A stretch of DNA of 59,046 bases, from the NCBI GenBank assembly GCA_023666705.1, contig JAMPBO010000019.1:1-59046 (forward strand), in the 5' to 3' direction. This DNA is from Bacteroides sp. GTDB taxonomy: Bacteria > Bacillota > Clostridia > Lachnospirales > Lachnospiraceae. The notes beneath the pieces are model-generated. The model ran no database searches. It saw only the letters and a program-made list of their open reading frames with translations, and had not been told where the DNA came from. The translations under genes and the position numbers were made by a program. Position 1 is the first letter of the stretch. Each line of letters begins with the position of its first letter. Shown piece after piece: positions 35,663-45,900 of this stretch.

Positions 35663-37606
35663 AATAATATTAGCATATTATACGAAGCAATGCAATTAAA
35701 AGCTGTAGGCGAGTCTTTAAATGTATTAAATTCTATAGAAAATGTTTTAAACAACTTTAGCGATAGCGGAAGAATTGTCGTTCTTCAAGAGTTGAAACGA
35801 GCAACCAAAGGTTATTCCTTAGAAGCAGTAAAAGCAGCAATAGCCCAATCAAAACTAAATGAAGAACAGATCAAAAACATTCTGATTGGACAAGGATTGG
35901 AGGGACAGTTTCTTGAAACAACCACAGCAGAATTAGCACAAATAACTACAAACAACGCTCTTACTGCTTCACAAGAAGCTACTACTGCTTCCACATTAGG
36001 ACTAGGCAATGCATTTAAGGGGTTATGGGCAACTATCAAAAAACATCCAATAATAGCAGGTGTAACTGCTATTATTGGTATTGGTACTGTTATTTCAAGT
36101 ATTTATAATAAACATCAGGAGAAAATAACTGAAACTTTAAAGAAATCAACAGAACTCACGTCAACCTATAAGCAGGAAAAATCCGAGTTAGATTCGCTTA
36201 TTGAAAAATATAAGGATTTGAACGAACAGCTCACAAATGCTTTTCTGACAACCGAAGAATACAATTCCATAAAAGAACAATTATCTTCCCTTCAGGAAGA
36301 CCTGATATCAAAATATGGCAAAGAAGCTTCTGCCATTGATATTGTTAATGGAAAATATGATGAGCAGATAAAAAAGCTGGATACAATTTCCAGAAAAAAG
36401 GCTCAGGATTTTGTTAATGAAAATTCCTCGAACATTAAGGAAGACTGGAATTTCTTAAATGATACCAAATCCATAACAAAACAGCGTAGGACAACCAACG
36501 GCAATGAAGAAATTTATAATAAATATCTACAGGGCTTAAATGGTATAGACGCAATTCATGATTACAACAGTAATTATAGTGGCAATGGTGTATATTTAAA
36601 TTATAAGTATGAGGGAACCGCTGAAGAAATCCGTAAACAAATTAATGCGGATATAAACGCTTTACGCAAGCAGTATGGGGACTCAAACGAATATGTGAAT
36701 GTTGTTTTGGATGATTTGTCTGAATTATTAAAGAATGAAAAAATCAGTTCTGAACAAATCAATCAATCTATTCAAAATATGTCAGAGTATGCCATATCCT
36801 CTGTTAATGGTAATTCCGAAATACAATCTGCTTATGATTCCTTGGTTGACGGAATAGAAAAATATAATAATGCCCTTGAGACAGGCGAAGGCATTGACAA
36901 AGCTTATAGTAATTACGAAAAACTGCGTGATGAGTTTAAAAATGTATCAGCAGATATTCTAGGCATAGAATATGTTTATGGTGACTTATTAAATAAAATT
37001 AATGAACCATTAGATTTAAGCTTTAAGCTGGATACAAACATAAACAACGGGAACAAAAACACTGAACGATATCTTAATAAGTTACAAGATATTACAAGTG
37101 ACCAGTTGCGTTCTTTGAATTATGACGACTTACTAAGTGTAAACAGCCTCAATAATTATAAAGATGCTTTTGGACATCTAATTAAACAGCTTGATGTTTC
37201 CGAGGCTGGCGTTGATGCATTAATTGACAGACTAATCGAATTGGGTTATATAACCAATTCCGCAGACATACAGAATAAAGAAAATATACTGAATGCCCTA
37301 GGTTTTAATAAAAATGCCAGTAATGCTACTGCAGCAAAACGCAATATAACCGCTAATAATGTATATAACAGTCTGACAGATGAGCAAAAGCATATATTAG
37401 GTGGCAACCTTGATTTAATTCCACAGGAATCATACAACTGGACGGAACGGCAATGGATGGATTTCATAGAGAAACTAAATAATAATGCCGAAGTGGATAT
37501 TACCGTTAATCCTGCCAAATCACTTGATTCCATAAAAGATGCCTTTTCAGGGTTTGAGTCAATTTATGAAGATATCCACAATGGTACTACCGTTGCAGCC
37601 GATTAA
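35663..37606 (+). CDS. tape-measure module 2, exon 2, 3'-truncated
   Basis: The frame is open from 35663 (first ATG 35690) and encodes about 647 residues: ALTASQEATTASTLGLGNAF, a membrane-like helix HPIIAGVTAIIGIGTVI, coiled coils and QESYNWTERQWMDFIEKLNN. The last part lines up with the active gene around 45000-45170, then stops exactly where direct repeat copy 3 begins (37603). About 1,100 residues of the C-terminus are missing, so the module cannot make a full tape measure unless it recombines with module 3. Confidence 0.8.
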   Translation, partial: NNISILYEAMQLKAVGESLNVLNSIENVLNNFSDSGRIVVLQELKRATKGYSLEAVKAAIAQSKLNEEQIKNILIGQGLEGQFLETTTAELAQITTNNALTASQEATTASTLGLGNAFKGLWATIKKHPIIAGVTAIIGIGTVISSIYNKHQEKITETLKKSTELTSTYKQEKSELDSLIEKYKDLNEQLTNAFLTTEEYNSIKEQLSSLQEDLISKYGKEASAIDIVNGKYDEQIKKLDTISRKKAQDFVNENSSNIKEDWNFLNDTKSITKQRRTTNGNEEIYNKYLQGLNGIDAIHDYNSNYSGNGVYLNYKYEGTAEEIRKQINADINALRKQYGDSNEYVNVVLDDLSELLKNEKISSEQINQSIQNMSEYAISSVNGNSEIQSAYDSLVDGIEKYNNALETGEGIDKAYSNYEKLRDEFKNVSADILGIEYVYGDLLNKINEPLDLSFKLDTNINNGNKNTERYLNKLQDITSDQLRSLNYDDLLSVNSLNNYKDAFGHLIKQLDVSEAGVDALIDRLIELGYITNSADIQNKENILNALGFNKNASNATAAKRNITANNVYNSLTDEQKHILGGNLDLIPQESYNWTERQWMDFIEKLNNNAEVDITVNPAKSLDSIKDAFSGFESIYEDIHNGTTVAAD

Positions 37607-37750
37607 CACCACTCCCTTTTATGGGGGTATTTTTATGTAGAAGGGAGCAATGTAAATATATGAATGACGATTTATCAGATGCTTTGGTTAAACAGTTTAA
37701 GAAAATACAAGCCGAAGCAATACAAACCGGTAAAAAAATGTATGATGCAG
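37603..37750 (+). repeat. tape-measure leader repeat, copy 3
   Basis: A 148-bp copy that lacks the first 26 bases of the other two. It provides the ribosome site and the first 31 codons of the active tape-measure gene. Confidence 0.95.
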
Positions 37751-38802
37751 TGTTGGAAATAGATACTGCCATGACCAACCTCTATAAGGTAACAGATGAA
37801 ACAGAACTAAAATATACTCAATTCCTTGATTCTGCATGTGATTCCGCACAGAAACTTGGAAGGTCTGTATCAAGCCTGATTGAACAAACAGCAAATTGGG
37901 CAAAATTAGGATTTTCACTGGACGAGGCAGAACAACTTGCTAAAATAAGCTCGATTTATGCAAACCTCAGTGAAGCAGATGACAATACTGCTGTATCTGA
38001 TATGGTTACGGCAATGAAGGCTTTTAACATTGAAGCATCAGATGCAATTAGTATTGTCGATAAACTAAACAAATTGGGGAATGAATATGGAACTTCAGCA
38101 GCATCACTCGGTGATGGATTATCACGGTCTGCTTCCGCAATGGCAACAAGTGGAACAGACTTAAATAAGACTCTTGCAATGCTGACCGGTGGTACAGAAA
38201 TAACCCAGAATGCTTCTGAGTTTGGTAACTTCCTAAAAATTGGGAGTATGCGTATCAGAGGCATGAAAGGCAGCCTAGAGGAATTAGGCGAGGAAGTTGA
38301 TGAAACTGTAGATTCCATCAGTAAGGTTCAAACCCAGATTCATAATCGTACGGGTGGAAAAGTAAATATCTTTGATGACATGGGTAATTTTAGGGATTAC
38401 TATGATATCATGAAAGATATTTCCGAGGTATATAATGATTTAAGTTCAACAAATCAAGCCGACCTTACAGAAATACTATTCGGTAAGCAAAGGGGAAACC
38501 AAGGTGCTGCCCTTATTCAGGCATTCCAATCCGGGCAAATCCAAAAAGCATATGAGGCAGCTCTTAACGCAGAAGGTTCTGCCATGCAGGAACAAGAACG
38601 ATGTCTGGAATCGCTTGAGGCAAAAACACAGAAGTTTGAAGCAGCATTTCAATCACTATCTTCTACTGTACTTGACAGCGACTTTTTAAAAGGATTTGTA
38701 GGTTTTGGAACTGGTGCAGTTAATGTATTAGATGCAATAATAAGTAAAATTGGCATTCTAACTCCACTATTAGGCGGGTTAGGTGCTTTCCTTGGAAGAG
38801 AT
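37660..38802 (+). CDS. tail tape-measure protein, exon 1 (active module 3)
   Basis: 381 codons of a TP901-family tape-measure protein, which sets tail length and is ejected on infection. Seen: MNDDLSDALVKQFKKIQAEA, VSSLIEQTANWAKLGFSLDE, IEASDAISIVDKLNKLGNEY and MRIRGMKGSLEELGEEVDE. Exon 1 ends in GRD at base 38802; without splicing the frame would add ten residues and stop at 38835. Phase is zero, and joining to 42990 gives GAFLGRD-KIKGFKEEID with no break. The combined protein is 2,230 aa, which at about 0.15 nm per residue predicts a tail near 330 nm. Confidence 0.88.
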
Positions 38803-39536
38803 AAATTAAAACAACAATTTTGTCCTGTATGGTAGTGATGCCATATTGCAAATAACCAAGTAAAAAAATCATGGGTGTCAAATTTCGGGGACCAACTAAC
38901 AACTCAACACAAAAGTATATACCAGTAATGGTACTATATGATAGGGTCGAAAGACGGGAAAAGTTGATGTTTGCCATATGCTAACCAATAACGCTAAGTG
39001 GTGTATTTATTAAAATGGGAATTAATAAATAAAATGAAAGAGTCCGAAGCCAAGCTATAGACAGCGTGGAAAACTGTCTCCCCTACTCTTCTACTTAAAA
39101 GAAAGAGGGATGAAGGTTCAACGACTGGAAGGCACGATATCTCACTGAGATATGGAAGTACAGTCTAATTTCATATATGCGTGAGAAACATATATGTCTA
39201 TGCTCGCTGGTAACCAGACCAGCAAGAAGGTAACTTCGAGAAGTAGTGTAGAATGAGATTGAATATAAAATACATAATAGATTTTTAAGTTTAAAGAGTA
39301 CATATTACAATAACAGTGATACGATGAGAATAAAATATGGAAAATGACAGTATTGAAACAGCTATTAGATGGTCTTCTGACAAATAGAAACTCAAGTAAA
39401 TAATTTATAATCCCTTAAAAATTTAATATTGTAATCTATCATCATATACTGTATAATATTATAAAATAATACAAATAATTGTATATTATATATTTATAAA
39501 TACTATATATAGTATTTATAAGGGAGTGGATTACAA

Positions 39537-39863
39537 ATGATTATAGATATGAGTGAAGAACGTGCCAAATCATCGGTAGTAATTGATAAGAATATCAAGC
39601 CCAAAGCACTGCATAAAATTTTAAAACATCAAGTAATATTAACACTTATACAATATGTTGTTTCTATAATTATTTTTATTATTGGTATATGTTTATATAT
39701 TAAGGGAGATTTATCTAATTTAATAATCGGAACAATACACATTAATGATATTGAAATTCAAAATTTAAAAATAAACATTGGAGCTTTTTTGATATTAATT
39801 TCTGTTTATATGTTTATGAAAATTACATTGAATTTAAATATTAGCTTTTACAAAGGGGAGTAA
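39537..39863 (+). CDS. two-helix membrane protein, intron cargo
   Basis: A 108-aa protein with membrane helices at about residues 37-57 (YVVSIIIFIIGICLYI) and 81-98 (GAFLILISVYMFMKITL), and a short loop between. The N-terminus is charged. AAGGGAG precedes the ATG. It ends four bases before the next gene, so the two are probably co-translated. Very AT-rich. Family not recognised; it may anchor the C39-like protein or act as its immunity or effector partner. Confidence 0.6.
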   Translation: MIIDMSEERAKSSVVIDKNIKPKALHKILKHQVILTLIQYVVSIIIFIIGICLYIKGDLSNLIIGTIHINDIEIQNLKINIGAFLILISVYMFMKITLNLNISFYKGE

Positions 39864-39867
39864 TGTG

Positions 39868-41289
39868 ATGATTCGACAATTAATAAAGAAATATTCTGAA
39901 CAATTCTTATTTAATACTATTTGTGTTAATTTTGGATTAACGCAAATATTGCAATTGGATAACGATGATGGGTTAAAATTTCAGATTGATTTATTTAATG
40001 AGCATATTTTATCAAAAATAAATCTATTAATAAAACAATGTAAATATGTTATTATTGAAAACGAATATACAGAATCCGTGTGGAAAGAAATCTTTTCTTT
40101 ACACTATGCTCATACTTCCTATTCGTCTAGCAATAAAGTAATGCGAGTACATTTTTTTAATAGCGACATTGAACATTTTAGCCCTGAAAATATTAAAATA
40201 TTAGATAATAGTTATTTAGGTTATATTACATTGCGCCCTGTACCAGATTTTAATTTAATGTTATCTTTTATAATGCCAAATTGGAATGTTTTAAAATTTA
40301 ATAATGAAGATTATATTATGACATGTGAGCAAATTGTACATATATCATCTTATGCTATAACTATAAAAACTTTTCCTTTTTACTCACAAGATACGGTTGT
40401 TACTACTTGTGCCCAGGCTGATATTATTATGTTTGCAACATATACAAATAAAAAATTTAATCATAAATTAATCAAAGTAAATGATATCCAAGAATATATG
40501 AAGTATAGTCCTTTGCCAAGCAAAGGGCTTACTGGACCAGAAATGATGGAGATATTTCGTTCAAATGGTAGTCCAGTGGATTATCATTTAATGAAAAAAG
40601 TCAAAAAAAGAGGAATTTCCAAAAAACAAGTTTCTTTAGAAGAATACTCATATTTTATAGCTTTAAATCATATTACAAATATTTTAGATACATATATAGA
40701 AAGCGAGTTGCCAGTTATTTTGTATAAGGCAAAACATGTTATATTAATAATTGGGCATACTAATGATAATCCAAAAAAATACATTGTTTATGATGATTCT
40801 GGTGTATTTTTAAAAAATGTAATCGGACAGAATAGTTTTATAGGTTTGGCATCAAATAAAGAACTTTTTCCTAAAAACAATGAAAAAACATATTTGATAT
40901 GTGCAACACATGAAAGAGTATACTTAACTGCTGAAGAATATAATGGTTTTGTACGGAACCAAATATCCCAATTAAATATTGAAGAAGACGATATTGTTAA
41001 AAAGAGAAATATTATTGTTGATAATACTGAATTAAAAGCACATTTATTATCTATATTAAGAGACGCCTCAAATTTAGACGATATAACAAGGGAAAAAATT
41101 TTAAATTTATCATATTGCGATTTACCTCATTATTTATGGTATACTGAAGTACATCTACATAATGGTTCAATGATTGTATTAATTGGTGATGCTACATATC
41201 CAGTTAATACTAACTTGAATATATTTAAGTTGTGTTTTTTAGTTTCATCTATTTATGAAATTAAACTATTAACACATATTAAAAAATAA
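39868..41289 (+). CDS. papain-fold (C39-like) cysteine protease-type protein, intron cargo
   Basis: A 473-aa protein with no signal peptide or membrane helix. FYSQDTVVTTCAQADIIMFA has the Q...C-A-x-A arrangement of C39-type peptidases with Cys181; VILIIGHTNDN supplies a His at about 297 and YIVYDDSGVF an Asp about a dozen residues later, the expected order and rough spacing of a papain-like triad. The first 140 residues and the last 130 have no recognised fold. GGGGAG precedes the ATG. Together with the flanking small genes it forms a three-gene cargo operon; a toxin or anti-phage effector role is inferred, not shown. Confidence 0.55.
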   Translation: MIRQLIKKYSEQFLFNTICVNFGLTQILQLDNDDGLKFQIDLFNEHILSKINLLIKQCKYVIIENEYTESVWKEIFSLHYAHTSYSSSNKVMRVHFFNSDIEHFSPENIKILDNSYLGYITLRPVPDFNLMLSFIMPNWNVLKFNNEDYIMTCEQIVHISSYAITIKTFPFYSQDTVVTTCAQADIIMFATYTNKKFNHKLIKVNDIQEYMKYSPLPSKGLTGPEMMEIFRSNGSPVDYHLMKKVKKRGISKKQVSLEEYSYFIALNHITNILDTYIESELPVILYKAKHVILIIGHTNDNPKKYIVYDDSGVFLKNVIGQNSFIGLASNKELFPKNNEKTYLICATHERVYLTAEEYNGFVRNQISQLNIEEDDIVKKRNIIVDNTELKAHLLSILRDASNLDDITREKILNLSYCDLPHYLWYTEVHLHNGSMIVLIGDATYPVNTNLNIFKLCFLVSSIYEIKLLTHIKK

Positions 41290-41301
41290 AGGAGGTAATT
41301 T

Positions 41302-41487
41302 ATGCAAACGAACTATAATAACACGCCCGAAAATCCAAATATTGATCTTAAACAAAAAAACAAAGAAATACAACATTTGTTTTTGAGTAGTCAAAAAGAT
41401 TTTCAGAAAAGAAAAGAATTACGAGAACAACGCTTAAAGGAAATAAATGAATATAGAGATGAACAAGTTGCTGCATTAAATCATTAG
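41302..41487 (+). CDS. small charged helical protein, intron cargo
   Basis: A 61-aa hydrophilic protein with a long predicted helix (FQKRKELREQRLKEINEYRD). AAGGAGG is upstream. It is the last gene of the cargo operon and could be an antitoxin-like or adaptor partner. No family recognised. Confidence 0.5.
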   Translation: MQTNYNNTPENPNIDLKQKNKEIQHLFLSSQKDFQKRKELREQRLKEINEYRDEQVAALNH

Positions 41488-41528
41488 TATGAACTTAATA
41501 ACAAAGTCATTTTTATGTTTGAACGGAA

Positions 41529-41958
41529 CTCCACAAAGTTTGTTTCATACAAAGACATAAAAAACTGATGGTAGCCCTGAAACTTGTATATGTAGCACCA
41601 ACAGAAGAAACTACCCTGAATGAACTAAATCTGTTCGAAGATAAATGGGATACCAAATGTCCAAAGATTTATAAATCATGGCATGATAACTGGTAACCCT
41701 TTCCACTTATTTTAAATATTCGGAAGCTGTCAGACGACTCATTTATACTACGAATGCCATTGATGGATTAATCGTCGGCTCCAAAAAGTGGTCAAGTCCA
41801 AAACGGTTTTTCCATCTGACGTCAGCTTTCTGAAAATACTGTATCTGGTAACCATGGATATCACAAAGAAATGGACAGGGCACCGTCAGTACTGGGGACA
41901 GATTCATTCCCATCTAGAGATTTATTTTGAGGAACATCTGAAAGGATGCAGTCTGTAA
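41529..41958 (+). pseudogene. IS256-family transposase, C-terminal remnant
   Basis: Read across several frameshifts the translation gives APTEETTLNELNLFEDKWD, KSWHDNW, YSEAVRRLIYTTNAIDG and then MDITKKWTGHRQYWGQIHSH followed by LEIYFEEHLKG, which is the end of IS256-type mutator transposases. The catalytic first half is missing. Its presence shows that the cargo zone has taken up several insertions. Confidence 0.85.
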
Positions 41959-42016
41959 ATAATCCTGTTGCAGCAGGTCTTATTGATATACAGAAAAATC
42001 CCTGTATAATACAGAC

Positions 42017-42048
42017 AAGGGCAGAACTAGGAAAGTCGGTTCTGCCTA
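42017..42048 (+). terminator. terminator-like hairpin in the cargo zone
   Basis: GGCAGAAC pairs with GTTCTGCC, followed by TATTT. Downstream at 42131-42290 is the decayed stretch shared with 31925-32060. Confidence 0.5.
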
Positions 42049-42394
42049 TTTGCAACTATTTACAAATCATATATCGCTTTTTGAGTTTCCACAAAACTTG
42101 AAACGGTCTTATCATATATACATTTATTTTGTCTTTTCTATTCACGAGGATTTTGTTTCAGATTTATTTTCATTATATAAACAATATGCAACCCTGCCAT
42201 ATACAATAAGCTCCTTTTTCATGTATATTACTATGTCAAAATATGCTTTCTAGCTTCTTCACTTTCAAAGCAGCACCTTTTTATCACAACTTCGTCTTTA
42301 GATGCGAATAAAATCGCAATAGCAGGAAGAAATATATCGTTTAAAAAAAGAATATAAGTCAACTCTTAATTGAGTTCCACAAGTAATGTTTTTA

Positions 42395-42484
42395 TTTTTA
42401 TATTTTCCTTCTAACAAATAATTTATATTTGCCGTGAATTAACATCCCTTCTCAGTTTGTTAATGCAATTATAACAAATAAAAA
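42395..42484 (-). repeat. partial duplicate of the 5' end of the next gene
   Basis: About 90 bases nearly identical to 42870-42966, including the promoter region and first codons of the minus-strand gene, with its ATG changed to ACG. It is followed by ATTCAATCTCAT (42490-42501), the same sequence that follows the intact copy (42972-42983). The two copies thus mark the right ends of two nested cargo segments. Confidence 0.85.
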
Positions 42485-42577
42485 ATTACATTCAATCTCA
42501 TTAAAAGAAAAGACAGGTGAGATTGAATTTAAAAAGACATGCAAACTATTGAAATTTACATGTCTTTTAGTGATTAT

Positions 42578-42916
42578 TTAAAACATACTCTTAACAAACA
42601 CCTTATAATACTTATCATCGAGCAATATGAGTGACTTCTCACCACTCTTCCACTCGATTGATATAAGATATTCTTTGGAGGATTTTTTACCACCTATTCC
42701 TGCGACAGCACCAAGAGCACCGAACACGGCAACTCCCAATGCCCCTTTCCAAAAGGAATATTCAGATGAATTTGGATTGTTTTCGTCTAGGATGGCGTAA
42801 GAAGAAATATATCGTTTTACAAGTGGTACTAAATCTACATCGATATCTAATGTAGAACCACCAAGTATTTTCCTATTTTTATATTTTCCTTCTAACACAT
42901 AATTTATATTTGCCAT
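42578..42916 (-). CDS. small glycine-zipper protein, intron cargo
   Basis: A 112-aa protein. A Gly-rich hydrophobic segment (FWKGALGVAVFGALGAVAGI) lies between a beta-rich N-terminus and a C-terminal IEWKSGEKSLILLDDKYYKV. Similar small proteins occur widely in Firmicutes without known role. AAGGGATG lies before the ATG. It is transcribed against the tape-measure gene and sits immediately upstream of exon 2, the position held by zinc-ribbon genes in modules 1 and 2. Confidence 0.65.
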   Translation of the reverse strand: MANINYVLEGKYKNRKILGGSTLDIDVDLVPLVKRYISSYAILDENNPNSSEYSFWKGALGVAVFGALGAVAGIGGKKSSKEYLISIEWKSGEKSLILLDDKYYKVFVKSMF

Positions 42917-42989
42917 GAATTAACATCCCTTCTCAGTTTGTTAATGCAATTATAACAAATAAAATAAATATATTCAATCTCATATTAAG

Positions 42990-45900
42990 AAAATTAAAGG
43001 TTTTAAAGAGGAAATAGATAATATTTCAAAAACAATACGAAAATTTGAAAAAATAAATTTCGACTTTTCGGGTATGTCTGGTAAACAAATTCAGTTATTT
43101 AAAGATTATAAACCAGACCAACTCCAATCCTACATCTCCGCAATTCAAGAAATCAAAAATGCAGATTACGGTAATTTTAGTGTATTTGAAAACACAGCAT
43201 ATCTTGACTATGCAAACGCTTTAGAAGGAGTATCAGCCTCCCAAGCTGCATTCCTGCTCTCTACCCAGGGATTAACCAATGCACAGATTGCGGAAACACT
43301 CAGCATCAAAGAAGGAAGTACGGCAGAAGCATATAAGGCAATGGTGGAAGCTGGACTGCTAAAGTCCAAACAATCGCTTACCAATGCAGAATTACAAAAA
43401 ACCATTGCCACCAAAATTGGTAATGAAGAAGATGCAAAAGCACTTATGTCTCATATGGGGCTTGCTGTTGCTATTGAGGGTGAAGAAGTACAGACAGTAC
43501 AATTAACTACCAAGAAATTACAACAGGCAGTTGCTACTGGATTAGTGACGGAATCACAAGCTCAGGAAATTGCAATGACATCTGGTGTTACTGTGGCAGA
43601 AAAGGCGGCTACTGCTTCTACTAAAGGTTTAACTGGAGCATTAAGGGCATTATGGCTGACAATGAAGTCTAATCCATTACTAATGATTGCAACGGTTGCA
43701 CCATTCGCAATTGAGGGTATATCAAAACTCGTTGATGCCTTAATTACAACAAAAAAAGAACTCGAAGAAAACCGGCAGAAAATCCGTGACCTTGGTAAAG
43801 AAGCCCGCAGCTCGGTAGATTCCATCAATTCAAACTTTGAGTCAACCAAATCTACAGTTGACAGTGTGGCAGAAAGATACGCCACTCTGGCACAGGAAGT
43901 CGGCAATCTCGGAAAAGCATCACAGAATCAGGGTACTCTTTCCAATGATGAGTATTCGGAATTTCTTGACATCAGTAACCAGTTGGCTGACCTTTTCCCA
44001 CGCCTGACAAACGGATATAATGATAACGGTGATGCGATCCTTAATTTAAGTGGCGACATAGATACAATCACATCATCCCTCTACGGCTATCTTGATGCCG
44101 AGAAAGCAGTTGCATCCCTTGATATGCAGGAAAAGATGGGTGACATATGGGGCGAATACTCACAAAATACCAGTGATTATTCAAACGAGTATAACCGTCT
44201 GAATGATGAAAAGAGAGGTTTAAGCAGCTTTTATGATGCAATGCTGAATGACAGCATTGATTCCCTGCATCCTTATTATGATGACTTTGGAAAACTATTC
44301 GCAAAAGCAGGAATAGATAATTCCGTATTAAATGAAGTTTCCGTATGGTCAGATTTTTCGGAGAAACAGCAAAATGCCATCAAGGATGCCTATGCCCTTC
44401 TAATCAAGGAATATGAAAAGGATATCAATGATTTTTCAAACAAGATAGAAGCTGAAAACAAAGACTTCTCAAAATACCTGATTACATCTTTGCAGGGAAC
44501 GGATTATTATGAAGAACTGGGTGATTACAAATCAATTGTCAACTCACTGCTTACCAATTACGGGTATGACATGGAACTTTATAACATGCGTGGAAGCGGT
44601 AATTGGGATAAAGCACTTGAACAGATTAAGCAGGACATTATCAAACCGTTCAACAACCTGTCCGATGAAGACAAGGAAGTATTTCAGGAGTATTATAATA
44701 ACCTGCTGTCTTTGGACACAGATGCCTCATTGGCAGATAATATCCCTAAAATAGAGGAATATATATCCAAGCTTGCCGAACTGCTGGATATGGATGTAAA
44801 TAAACTCACGGTTACACTTGGATATGACCTTGAATCAGACAAACAGGCAATTGAAACGGCAAAAACCCGCATGGGATACCATTCTGGAGATAAACTTTCA
44901 AGGGATGAAATATTCCATAACATGACGATAAATAAAGTTGCTAATTCATTGACTGGTGATAATATTACATTGCTTGCTAATGCTGATATTCCACAGGAGT
45001 CATACAACTGGACGGAACGGCAATGGATGGATTTCATCAACGAACTCCAAAAAGAAGCAGACGAAAACCCGTTAGAAATCCCAACCTCACTAGACACCAC
45101 GGAAGCCTTAAAAGCCGCCACGGATGCATTTTCCAAATTTGGCGATGCTGAAAATGGTTTATATGCTGACATTCTGGCTGGTAAAAACATTGATTCCGGT
45201 GATATATATGCCTTAAAGGATGACTTCGGTGATATTGACGGCGGCAGGGCACTTGAAAACTTTGCAGATGTACTACTGCAATTCCCTGGTGATGTGGATA
45301 AGGCACAGGAAGCACTGAATGCTTTGGTAACGTCCTATCTTGATGAATCTGATATACTTGATAACATAACTGAAGAACATAAAGATTACATCATACAGGA
45401 ATTAGAAAAAATCGGTGTCATAAATGCCGAAGAAGTTGTAAATGACCGTTTAAATGACTCCGTTAAGGTCAGTATCAAAGCATTTCATGAATTTTCCAAA
45501 GTATTGTCAGAACATATCGACATTTTGAAAAACGGAAATTCCGAGACTGAGGAATATAAAAACTCACTGGAAACAGTAAAGACATCCTTTGAGGAATTCT
45601 TAAATGCCAATTCAGGTTCGGGTGAAATGGAAATCAGTGCTTCGTTATCCGATGACTTTATCATTCAGAATCTTGAAGATATAGAATCCGCAGCATCAGG
45701 CAGTGAGGAAGCCCTGAACCGTCTCCGTGTTGCCGCATCCAAGGACATTGCCGCCAATATAAGCATGAATGTCCCACAACAGGCATACGATGGAATACTG
45801 AACCAGATTAATTCATGGATTGACAATACGGATTTGGATACCCTTGAAGTTGGAACATATATAGATGAATTACCGCTCGTACAGGGATTACAGGATCTTG

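Larger units (their letters stand above)
38803..42989 (+). ncRNA. 4,187-nt group I intron carrying accessory genes
   Basis: P1: exon GAT^AAA pairs with TTTGTC (38819-38824), placing the U.G wobble at the cut. Core elements: P-like ACGGGAAAAGTTG (38954-38966), Q-like AGTCCGAAGCCAAGC (39041-39055), R GTTCAACGACTGGAAGGC (39116-39133), P8 hairpin ATATCTC/GAGATAT, S AAGTACAGTC (39156-39165); P7 is GACTG/CAGTC. P10: AATTTT (38816-38821) pairs with exon-2 AAAATT (42990-42995). The last intron base is G (42989). ATGAGATTGAATATA (39255-39269) is perfectly complementary to 42969-42983, so a 15-bp P9-region helix encloses the cargo and brings the distant 3' site to the core. Confidence 0.85.
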
